Origin: Anaerovibrio lipolyticus DSM 3074
GTDB taxonomy: Bacteria; Bacillota; Negativicutes; Selenomonadales; Selenomonadaceae
Direction: 5' to 3'
NCBI RefSeq assembly: GCF_900141865.1
Contig: NZ_FQYW01000007.1
Coordinates: 1-64,000 of the forward strand
DNA: 64,000 bases
Both the position numbers and the translations under genes were made by a program. The notes beneath the pieces were generated by a model. The model searched no databases, was not told where the DNA came from, and worked only from the letters and a program-made list of their open reading frames with translations. Positions 25,098 through 32,046 of the stretch are shown here, piece after piece; within the stretch, counting starts at the first letter, position 1, and the number at the start of each line of letters is the position of its first letter.

Positions 25098-25274
25098 TCA
25101 ACCATCTTCTATTTCTTTTGCCTCTTGGATTTTCTTCATTCCTTTGTCGCAGACTTCCAGAAAGAGTCGCACACGATCTTCTTTGGGTTCATGAAATAGT
25201 ATTTCGAAGAATTCTTCAGCAGAAATCGGCATTTCCTACATTGGCTCTAAATCGTTTTTGTTCTTCTCAGACAT
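25098..25274 (-). pseudogene. 59-codon small gene interrupted by an in-frame TAG
   Basis: A good GAGGTGG ribosome binding site leads to ATG 25274 and the frame MSEKNKNDLEPM, then TAG (25236-25238), then GAA ATG and an open frame of 44 codons (MPISAEEFFEILFHEP...) to a stop at 25098. All of it is in one frame. Either a nonsense mutation split a 58-residue protein, or the 12-codon frame acts as a leader with reinitiation two codons later. The product is acidic-basic, helical and unrecognised. Confidence 0.45.
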
Positions 25275-25284
25275 AGTGTCCACC

Positions 25285-25467
25285 TCAATTCTCTCGGGGT
25301 TCATCCAAAGCCTCTATTTGTCGATTCGTTTCTGCATACTCAATGGCCGCTTGCCGGTCAAAATCCATACCTAGCTTCTGGGATATTTCCAAAATCTCAT
25401 CCACATCGGTACTTTGTCGAAGTTTCCTTATCAATTCTATTCCTTGCTTCCTAGATAATTCTTCCAT
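25285..25467 (-). CDS. Small helical protein, 60 aa
   Basis: This short charged protein (MEELSRKQGIELIRKLRQS...) is predicted to be two helices and is not recognised. ATG 25467 has GAGAGGTG eight bases upstream; a GTG at 25476 is less likely. It begins 12 bases after the PcfJ-like gene and is followed closely by the interrupted small gene, so the three are probably one transcript. Confidence 0.6.
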   Translation of the reverse strand: MEELSRKQGIELIRKLRQSTDVDEILEISQKLGMDFDRQAAIEYAETNRQIEALDEPREN

Positions 25468-25479
25468 GGCAATCACCTC

Positions 25480-27585
25480 TCAACCTAATCCTCCTACAGC
25501 CACGCGGTGCCTTAGTTCTGATAGTCCAAGCAATATTGCACGATCCCGGTCTGATAAATCACGGTTCATGTAATCTCTTACTTTGTGAGCTATCATACAC
25601 CCCTTTAGATTCCCTAATTGACCTGCCCTTTCCAGCCACTCCAAAGATTTGTCATAATCCTGGCGTATTACCCTACCTCTAAAGTACATACGCCCCAGAG
25701 CAATCATAGCCTCAGTATTTCCACTACCAGCCGCTTTGAAAATTCGTTCTCCTTCCGGCAAAAGATATGTTAGTCTGCTTATTTCATCGGTAAATTCCAT
25801 CCAATATGGGGCAGATAATGGATATTTATTTGAATGTCTCAGGGCCCATTCTAACATCAGATAATATCCATCACATATTTTATCCTCATCAATATTTACT
25901 AATTCTTCTAGGTTCATCTCGTCTATTGATTTCTCATAAGGAATAGGCTCAACAATTACATCATCAAATTCTTTCAATTCTTCCGGAGACATAGGGACTA
26001 TATCATCCACATCTATTTCTAAATGATTATGCTTAGCCCAGTAAAAACAAACATTATTTACTTCTCTATCCAATTGTCTATTATATTTTCCTGATGCCTG
26101 TACTATATGGCATCCCTTTTTTAGTTCTATACATGCTGAGTATTCCTCCTTATTCATGACATAAACTATTACGGACTCTCGATTAAGTATTCTATCCCGA
26201 TAAGTAGCCACACAATTATTAAAGGCTGCACCTATTTTGGAAAGCATTCTTGTATTCGGCAATAATCTGAATTCATATCCATTTATCCTGCAAGCATAAG
26301 TCTGCTCTATCTTATTGTATTTTACTTTGGTAGATTCCCATTTTTCAGACAATGCAGTGACTTCCGTACTGATTGCATCATGTACATAGTCTGTCAACCC
26401 ATCTTTTAATAATCGTGCTATTACTTCTTCAGACAGGTCCTTATAAAAAGCATGAAATGAATTAAGTATATCCCATTGTAATTCGGTCATACTTGCATCC
26501 CTTGAAACTACATACAACCATTTCAACATTTTCTTTTCACCTTTTTGTTCAAGGAGCCATTTACAATAAAATTCCAATACGATCCAACGAACTATAGCTA
26601 CATCTCTTGTAACGCACTTTTCTTCCCTGTCATAATGGAATCTATGTAGATACAAATTGGCTATACAATCGTCCAAATAAAAGAATTTGTGCATAAAATT
26701 AATATCTTTTATCCCCCACTGCTTAAATATCATGTACCAGACAATGGCATAAGGATTGAAAGCATACGCTTTGCGCAGGCCCTTTGGCGGATTTATTTCC
26801 AGTAAATCACAGATTATCTTATAGTTATTTTTCTCTTCCTTAGTAAATATCTCATCAAAAACATCAGTATCATCCTGTTTAATAAATTCCTGAAAGAATT
26901 TCTTTAAAAAAACAATATTTACATCAAATGGCCGTTCAATATAACCCAATAATGTGGTTTTATTTTTTATTTGGCATAATACGCTTGGCTTGATGCCGGT
27001 AGCACAAAGAGTATTATCCCGCATAGCCTCAATTGCTGTTTCAACAACAACATCGGGAACATCAATATCAGTTTCCGTCCAGTCAATTCGGGTATTATCT
27101 ATTTGTTTTATTTTAGATACCATGACTTTATCTTTTACAAAATCAACAGCTAATGAATAATTTAACCATCTACGGATAATACCATTTCTGCAATATTGTA
27201 CCTTCATTACATCGCAGGCAATATTGGTTGATTTGTCCGGGGTTCTTTGGAATACCCTCCACCTATAAGGAACGAATGCCATCTCGTGCTTTTCAGGCAT
27301 ATAACTTAATTTTAGAGACGCATGGCCCAATAATCCATCTAAGCAGCAACCTTCCTGTGATACGACATGATTATCTGATATTTCTTCTATTTCCTCAATG
27401 GTATTATGAATCGGACAAAAAATATAATCTGTATCTAATGCATGGTAATAGTCATAAGGATATCCTGTATATTCAACAACAGTTAAACAAGGGGTATATT
27501 CAATATCTTTATCAACATATTTGGCGTCAGTACATCTTACCCATTTGCCATTTTCATAACTATATATAAAAGTAGCATCTAACAT
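25480..27585 (-). CDS. PcfJ-like protein with C-terminal Sel1 repeat
   Basis: This is a 701-aa protein. The middle-to-C-terminal part (about 445-540) matches the PcfJ-domain pattern found on conjugative elements: LLPNTRMLSKIGAAFNNCVATYRDRIL with the conserved Cys and Tyr, an EYSACIELK strand and IVQASGKYNR. Residues about 625-665 (EAMIALGRMYFRGRVIRQDYDKSLEWLERA) are a Sel1-type repeat, probably for protein contacts. The first 400 residues are unrecognised. PcfJ function is unknown, but it is typical of plasmids and integrative elements, supporting a mobile origin for this patch. A GGGAGGTG ribosome binding site precedes ATG 27585. Confidence 0.7.
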   Translation of the reverse strand: MLDATFIYSYENGKWVRCTDAKYVDKDIEYTPCLTVVEYTGYPYDYYHALDTDYIFCPIHNTIEEIEEISDNHVVSQEGCCLDGLLGHASLKLSYMPEKHEMAFVPYRWRVFQRTPDKSTNIACDVMKVQYCRNGIIRRWLNYSLAVDFVKDKVMVSKIKQIDNTRIDWTETDIDVPDVVVETAIEAMRDNTLCATGIKPSVLCQIKNKTTLLGYIERPFDVNIVFLKKFFQEFIKQDDTDVFDEIFTKEEKNNYKIICDLLEINPPKGLRKAYAFNPYAIVWYMIFKQWGIKDINFMHKFFYLDDCIANLYLHRFHYDREEKCVTRDVAIVRWIVLEFYCKWLLEQKGEKKMLKWLYVVSRDASMTELQWDILNSFHAFYKDLSEEVIARLLKDGLTDYVHDAISTEVTALSEKWESTKVKYNKIEQTYACRINGYEFRLLPNTRMLSKIGAAFNNCVATYRDRILNRESVIVYVMNKEEYSACIELKKGCHIVQASGKYNRQLDREVNNVCFYWAKHNHLEIDVDDIVPMSPEELKEFDDVIVEPIPYEKSIDEMNLEELVNIDEDKICDGYYLMLEWALRHSNKYPLSAPYWMEFTDEISRLTYLLPEGERIFKAAGSGNTEAMIALGRMYFRGRVIRQDYDKSLEWLERAGQLGNLKGCMIAHKVRDYMNRDLSDRDRAILLGLSELRHRVAVGGLG

Positions 27586-27630
27586 ACCAACACCTCCCTA
27601 CATATGACTTGTTTATATTGAGCGTTCAAT

Positions 27631-27746
27631 ATTAGTTAATAATTATTCTTTACTATATTCTATATTAACGACTATTTTTTTCAATAATACACTGGTCAAA
27701 AAAATGGCCCTGCTAGAGAATTTATGTTCTCAAACAGGGGCTTTGG
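27631..27746. repeat. Intergenic repeat B with terminator hairpin
   Basis: It has the same element order as repeat A (23919-24036): ATTAGTTAATAATTATTCTT, TATTCTATATTAAC, and a hairpin GGCCCTG...CAGGGGC enclosing GAGAATTTATGTTCTC. On the minus strand the hairpin plus seven T terminates the KilA-N gene, and the AT-rich part probably promotes the PcfJ-like gene. Confidence 0.7.
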
Positions 27747-27791
27747 TCACTTATTATATGAACTTAGAGTTCAACGGCTTTTTGTATTGTT

Positions 27792-28637
27792 TTATTTACC
27801 AAATCGTTTTTGTAACCGTTTTACGCTGGCAACATTAGAAATGGATTTCAACTGGGATACTGCAATATCGCGAAGTTTTTGGAGTCTATCTCGCTGTGAC
27901 AATCCGGCTTTTATAAATTCTGCATTGAGCATTTCAAGATTGGCCAAAATAATAAGCTGAGCAAGATTGGCTGCATCACGAACATTACCTTTTTCTTTAG
28001 GATGGGTATCCCTCCACTCTTTGGCAGTAATTCCGAAAAGAGCAACATTGATAACATCGGCCTCATTTGCATAGGTAAAATTAACATATCTGGCAGGGAG
28101 CTTTTCATCAATAATATGTTCCTTAATTGCGTCAGTGTGAACCTTGTAGTTGGTCTTGGCGATTTCCCTGCGTGCTGACCAATCAAGGGAAAGATGATCA
28201 CTTTCAGCCTGCTTCAATCGCTGATAATCCTTGATAATATACAATTTAAACTCTGCTGAAATCCAAGAAGCGAATTCAAACGCTATGTCACTGTGAGCAT
28301 AGGTGCCACCATAACGACCAGATTTTGAAATAATACCTATTGCATTAGTAGAATCTATCCATTTTTGAGGAGTCATAACAAAAGCATTTCTCCCGGCATT
28401 TTTTGTAACCGCCTCGAATTCGACACGGTTAAAATTTGGATTATGTAATTCTTCCCAAATTGCCAAATAATCTACAGTGCTACGATTACGCATCCAATTT
28501 TGAATTATATAACGCGGATTATCTTCATCTTCATATTTTGCAATATCCGTAAGCGAAATATAATCATCCCCATCGCTTGATAAGTTGGCCCTGATGGTTA
28601 ATCCTTTTGCTTCAATATTTCCATTGACCGTTGTCAT
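27792..28637 (-). CDS. KilA-N domain DNA-binding protein
   Basis: This 281-aa protein has a KilA-N domain at about residues 20-110 (YISLTDIAKYEDEDNPRYIIQNWMRNRSTVDYLAIWEELHNPNFNRVEF, GGTYAHSDIAFEFASWIS), a fold common in phage and plasmid proteins. The C-terminal half (about 125-255) is a conserved companion region. ATG 28637 is chosen because GGAGGG lies eight bases upstream; the longer frame is not supported. Related proteins are annotated as phage antirepressors or accessory factors with unknown targets. It has its own consensus promoter and terminator. Confidence 0.85.
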   Translation of the reverse strand: MTTVNGNIEAKGLTIRANLSSDGDDYISLTDIAKYEDEDNPRYIIQNWMRNRSTVDYLAIWEELHNPNFNRVEFEAVTKNAGRNAFVMTPQKWIDSTNAIGIISKSGRYGGTYAHSDIAFEFASWISAEFKLYIIKDYQRLKQAESDHLSLDWSARREIAKTNYKVHTDAIKEHIIDEKLPARYVNFTYANEADVINVALFGITAKEWRDTHPKEKGNVRDAANLAQLIILANLEMLNAEFIKAGLSQRDRLQKLRDIAVSQLKSISNVASVKRLQKRFGK

Positions 28638-28718
28638 TGGTTTTCCCTCCTTCACCTTTACTCTTTTGCTACATACTACAAAAAATATATAACACCGAAC
28701 AAACAATCTGCTAACCAA

Positions 28719-28747
28719 ATTATATCAAACTTATGTTTTGTATTCAA
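28719..28747 (-). promoter_or_regulatory. Promoter of the KilA-N gene
   Basis: On the minus strand TTGAAT (28742-28747), 17 bases and a perfect TATAAT (28719-28724), about 80 bases upstream of the start codon. Confidence 0.65.
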
Positions 28748-28769
28748 CCTCAAACATCATTTTTAAAAA

Positions 28770-28801
28770 ATAAAAATGGTGCCTGGAATCCAGACACCAT
28801 A
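28770..28801 (-). terminator. Minus-strand intrinsic terminator without an obvious gene
   Basis: ATGGTGTCTGG and CCAGGCACCAT (minus strand) form an 11-bp stem with a three-base loop followed by TTTTTATTTTTT. No convincing minus-strand gene ends here, which hints at a small RNA reading leftwards opposite the start of the 63-aa gene. The remaining bases up to 28917 hold nothing I can support. Confidence 0.6.
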
Positions 28802-28932
28802 ACAAACATATGTTCTCGACATAGCGACTTTTTTCGCCCACCAAAGTATTGCCCCTATTATTTTCATACCCTATAATCACATCAACAAACAAATCATTAC
28901 TATCCTGTATCCTTTGATTGGAGATGATTTCT

Positions 28933-29124
28933 ATGATTTTAGAAATGGCATTAATCGCACAATTAGCTTTATGCTCCCCACCACCCGCCACATACCGGGC
29001 TGAAGATTATGAATACGAATATTACAAGCTTTTGCGGGAACACGAGGATTTACAACGCAACTACGATGATCTGGAAGATGCCTACGAAGATGCAACAAGT
29101 GATCCATTATATCCAGAAGAATAA
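28933..29124 (+). CDS. Small acidic protein with hydrophobic N-terminus
   Basis: This 63-aa protein has a hydrophobic N-terminus (MILEMALIAQLALCSPPP) and a strongly acidic, Tyr-rich coiled tail (EDYEYEYYKLLREHEDLQRNYDDLEDAYEDA). ATG 28933 has GGAG nine bases upstream; ATG 28924 is too close. A Cys after the hydrophobic segment (ALC) could act as a lipobox, but the consensus is weak. It is unrecognised and the only plus-strand gene in this part of the patch. Confidence 0.5.
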   Translation: MILEMALIAQLALCSPPPATYRAEDYEYEYYKLLREHEDLQRNYDDLEDAYEDATSDPLYPEE

Positions 29125-29151
29125 TGACATTTTTTTTATCGCAGCTTACTT

Positions 29152-29217
29152 AACATACCTCAACCTCAACAAGCCTCCTTTCTAACATCATCAACAACTT
29201 TACTACAGAGGTATGTT
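29152..29217. repeat. 10-bp perfect inverted repeat
   Basis: AACATACCTC (29152-29161) and GAGGTATGTT (29208-29217) are exact reverse complements separated by 46 bases. They sit between the small plus-strand gene and its terminator. This may be RNA structure or a protein-binding site. Confidence 0.5.
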
Positions 29218-29223
29218 GCCTAA

Positions 29224-29257
29224 CGGGGACGTGAATAATCACGCCCCTGTTTTTTTA
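29224..29257 (+). terminator. Terminator downstream of the 63-aa gene
   Basis: CGGGGACGTG pairs with CACGCCCCTG around AATAAT, followed by eight T. Confidence 0.85.
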
Positions 29258-29305
29258 TGTATCCCAGAAAGAACATACCCTACTCAACGTAATCCAGAAA
29301 GTAGA

Positions 29306-29857
29306 TCATATCCCTACTTGATTGCATAGTTTTAAAATGTCATCTACCGACGTCGCGGTGCTTTCATTATCTTTATAATACGATTTAACGAACCTACATA
29401 AGTTCTCATAATCATCTTCTGTAGATGTTGAGTCCTCTATCAGTTCTTCATAAAGCAATTCTATTCCGCCCAATAAGTATGCAAGAAAAATTTTATCTCC
29501 AGCTGTTCTTCTTTCTTCGTCCCGATCATAGCGAAAAGCTCTATCTAATCTTTCATCTTGAGATAGCTTATTTTTTCCATCTAATAACATAATTACCCTA
29601 TAATTCAATTCTAAAGTATCTTTTATTTTCATTACCTGTTCCAAAAAGATATTATTCGGTGGTATATTAACGTCCTTATCAACTTCACCTTTTCTTTTAT
29701 AAATAAAACCAATGATAGATGCTAATTCGATTACTTGCATATTATTATCGAAAATTGATTTTCTCTGTTCAACGGATCCACCAGAAATTTTTGATGGAGC
29801 TAGCTGGCGTAGATAATTAGCATGCTTACCATAAAATGTCATATTTTTATCAAACAT
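29306..29857 (-). CDS. Small terminal protein of the phosphorothioation-type island
   Basis: This 183-aa protein follows the SMC-like ATPase gene without a gap (ATG 29857 lies after GAAGAGGTG; an overlapping GTG at 29866 is possible). It is helical and charged with no recognised motif. Small proteins paired with DndD-like ATPases include DndE, but the usual DndE sequence features are not evident, so a name is not assigned. Coupling to the ATPase suggests a dedicated partner. Confidence 0.65.
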   Translation of the reverse strand: MFDKNMTFYGKHANYLRQLAPSKISGGSVEQRKSIFDNNMQVIELASIIGFIYKRKGEVDKDVNIPPNNIFLEQVMKIKDTLELNYRVIMLLDGKNKLSQDERLDRAFRYDRDEERRTAGDKIFLAYLLGGIELLYEELIEDSTSTEDDYENLCRFVKSYYKDNESTATSVDDILKLCNQVGI

Positions 29858-29862
29858 ACTAT

Positions 29863-31872
29863 TCACCTCTTCTCAATTGTTGATTGTGTTTTACTAATTG
29901 GCTTCAAATCGTATCTAGCACCTATTTTACTGGAAAGATGTTGCTCAGCTATTTTTCCATCTGTATCTTTTATGAAAATAATTATTTGTTTAGCTATTTC
30001 AGGTATTGTTTGACATATCTGTTTTATTCTTGTCTCATCGAACGAAGAGAGGGGTGCATCCATAACTAAAGGATAACCATCTTCATAGGAGGTTAAATCA
30101 TCTTTATTCTCTTTATTCTCTTTATTTATTTTTACAAGTTTAATTATCCCAACTATAAACGCAAATATTATTGCATAGTTTTGGGCAGTATTTCTTGCCA
30201 AATTACCACCACCTCCTAATACGTCTTTTAACGTAGAAGTAATTCTATACTCTTCATCGACAGCAATTTTGATGTCACCATCATAGATGTCATCAAAAAT
30301 TTCATTGATTATTACTTCCAAATCACGGCGAGTATTTTTTTCCTTTTTCATATAAGTATTTGAAAGCATTTCATACAAAGAATTTGCATAATTATAATAA
30401 GCAATATTTTTCCTATTTTTTTCACTCACCGCTAATAACTTATCTCTGTTAGTTTGGGCTAAATTTCGCTGTATTTCATCCTTAGCTATGTCTTTTCTAT
30501 AGTTTCTCACTCTATCCCTATAATCGTTAATCCTAGCTGTACTGCCATTTATATTTTTCCTTAAGTTTTCTACCTGACTGGTGTCCTTTAAAGTATCCTC
30601 AAGCAATCTCCTTTCATCAGATGCTTTACGAGCCTCTTCACTATAGTTACTTTTATCAACTATGCATTGTTCAAAATTATTCTTAAATTCTCCAATATTT
30701 CTCAATCTTGCTCTAATATCTTTTGAAAATTGTACTATGCTATTTCCTATACTATCCGATGGCAAGTCTTCCATCAAAGACATTAAACGTTTTGATACTT
30801 CACTACCCTCCTCTATTTTACATCCGCAAATACACTCTTTAGCATTTAATAAGAATTTAATAGTATCCACAGGTATATACGGTCTTACTTCCTCCGGTTT
30901 AGAAACAGACTCTATTTCTTCTAAAGCTGCTTTAAAAAGAGGCTGAGATATTTCTGTCCCAAAATTCTTCGCAAAATCCTTAAATAACGAAACAACTAAA
31001 GCATTTTCTCTTTTTTCATTGTCCACTATCTTTTTCTCTAAAGCATCATATTCTTTTTTTCTATTTACATCATCTTGTAAATTGCTAAGTTGTTGTTTCC
31101 AATCAGCTATATTGCCTGCATGCCGTTCAATTTCAATCTCGAGATTCTCCACTTCTTTTTCATGCTTTTCAATGGCTTCTGAAAATCTGTCAATATCATT
31201 AGACAAGTCACGTATACGGTCATCTGAACCTAAATTAATTTCAGAATTAAATCTCCCGCATACGGTTCTCTTTTTTGTTGCAGGACCTAATTGGATTAAA
31301 GTATTGCGAAGTGCAGTTAATCCCACAAGGCCACGTACCGCATTTTTAAAATTAATACTTTTCTTTTTTTGTAAAAGTTCCGTACTCATTCTATCTAAAT
31401 GCTCTCCATCAAAAAAGAAAAAACCCGATAGTTCCTGTGGTAACAATTTTTTTATAAATACCAAACTCTCCGTAGTCTTTAACCTTATCCATGAACCATT
31501 TTCATCTTGCTTTTCAACTATAAAATAATCACCATCCACGACTACTTTGTTGTACTTATATATAAAATCTTGAAATCTAGAAATTATATAATTCTGTCCT
31601 CTATATTCCACCAGAAGTTTAACTTTCATACATGCCTTGCTAATCTGTTCATACATTAACTCATTTTGAATCTCATAATTTAACAGATTCTCCCCTAATC
31701 CTTCAACCTCACCATACAAGCACCATACAAAAGCCTGCTCTAAAGTAGTTTTTCCGGCACCATTATCTCCCATAACTACAGTAACATTTTTTACACTATC
31801 TGTAGCAAAATCTATATACTGTGTACCTTTAAATGATTTAAAGTTTTCCAATTCAATCTTTTTTATTAACAT
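29863..31872 (-). CDS. DndD/SMC-like ATPase
   Basis: This 669-aa ABC/SMC-type ATPase starts with FKSFKGTQYIDF and Walker A GDNGAGKTT at residues 35-43. QELSGFFFFDGEHLDRM (about 146-162) is typical of the DndD family. Two coiled-coil arms flank a Cys cluster CICGC at 347-351 that resembles a zinc hook. Walker B is LVMDAPLSS near 602-610. Such proteins couple ATP use to DNA opening or nicking in phosphorothioation-based defence. Here it lies downstream of the helicase and a 54-aa ORF and is probably part of the second effector module of the Ssp island. The role is inferred. Confidence 0.8.
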   Translation of the reverse strand: MLIKKIELENFKSFKGTQYIDFATDSVKNVTVVMGDNGAGKTTLEQAFVWCLYGEVEGLGENLLNYEIQNELMYEQISKACMKVKLLVEYRGQNYIISRFQDFIYKYNKVVVDGDYFIVEKQDENGSWIRLKTTESLVFIKKLLPQELSGFFFFDGEHLDRMSTELLQKKKSINFKNAVRGLVGLTALRNTLIQLGPATKKRTVCGRFNSEINLGSDDRIRDLSNDIDRFSEAIEKHEKEVENLEIEIERHAGNIADWKQQLSNLQDDVNRKKEYDALEKKIVDNEKRENALVVSLFKDFAKNFGTEISQPLFKAALEEIESVSKPEEVRPYIPVDTIKFLLNAKECICGCKIEEGSEVSKRLMSLMEDLPSDSIGNSIVQFSKDIRARLRNIGEFKNNFEQCIVDKSNYSEEARKASDERRLLEDTLKDTSQVENLRKNINGSTARINDYRDRVRNYRKDIAKDEIQRNLAQTNRDKLLAVSEKNRKNIAYYNYANSLYEMLSNTYMKKEKNTRRDLEVIINEIFDDIYDGDIKIAVDEEYRITSTLKDVLGGGGNLARNTAQNYAIIFAFIVGIIKLVKINKENKENKDDLTSYEDGYPLVMDAPLSSFDETRIKQICQTIPEIAKQIIIFIKDTDGKIAEQHLSSKIGARYDLKPISKTQSTIEKR

Positions 31873-31881
31873 AATCTCACC

Positions 31882-32046
31882 TTACTCCATATTTTTATCA
31901 ACTTCTCGTTTTATGATTTTTACTATTTTGTCAATCATTTGACTTTCGGTATACTTTTCATGTTCTATATTCCGATTTTCTAACTCAGCAACCTGATCCA
32001 TTATATTTTTAAGTACTTCCATATCAAGCTCATTTACTCCATCCAT
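31882..32046 (-). CDS. 54-aa helical protein between helicase and SMC-like ATPase
   Basis: This short ORF is below usual gene-caller thresholds. ATG 32046 is preceded by GGAGG at 10 bases and overlaps the end of the helicase gene by 13 bases; the stop is nine bases before the start of the ATPase gene. The product (MDGVNELDMEVLKNIMDQVAEL...) is a charged amphipathic helix pattern with a basic C-terminus. Tight coupling on both sides argues it is a real subunit of the effector module. Confidence 0.65.
   Translation of the reverse strand: MDGVNELDMEVLKNIMDQVAELENRNIEHEKYTESQMIDKIVKIIKREVDKNME

Noticed and set aside
23919-27746. CRISPR-like repetition
   Set aside because: Only two copies 3.7 kb apart, each a terminator-promoter unit; no spacer array and no cas genes.
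28731-28991. 86-aa minus-strand frame
   Set aside because: It reads through a strong terminator stem, lacks a ribosome binding site and overlaps the better supported plus-strand gene.
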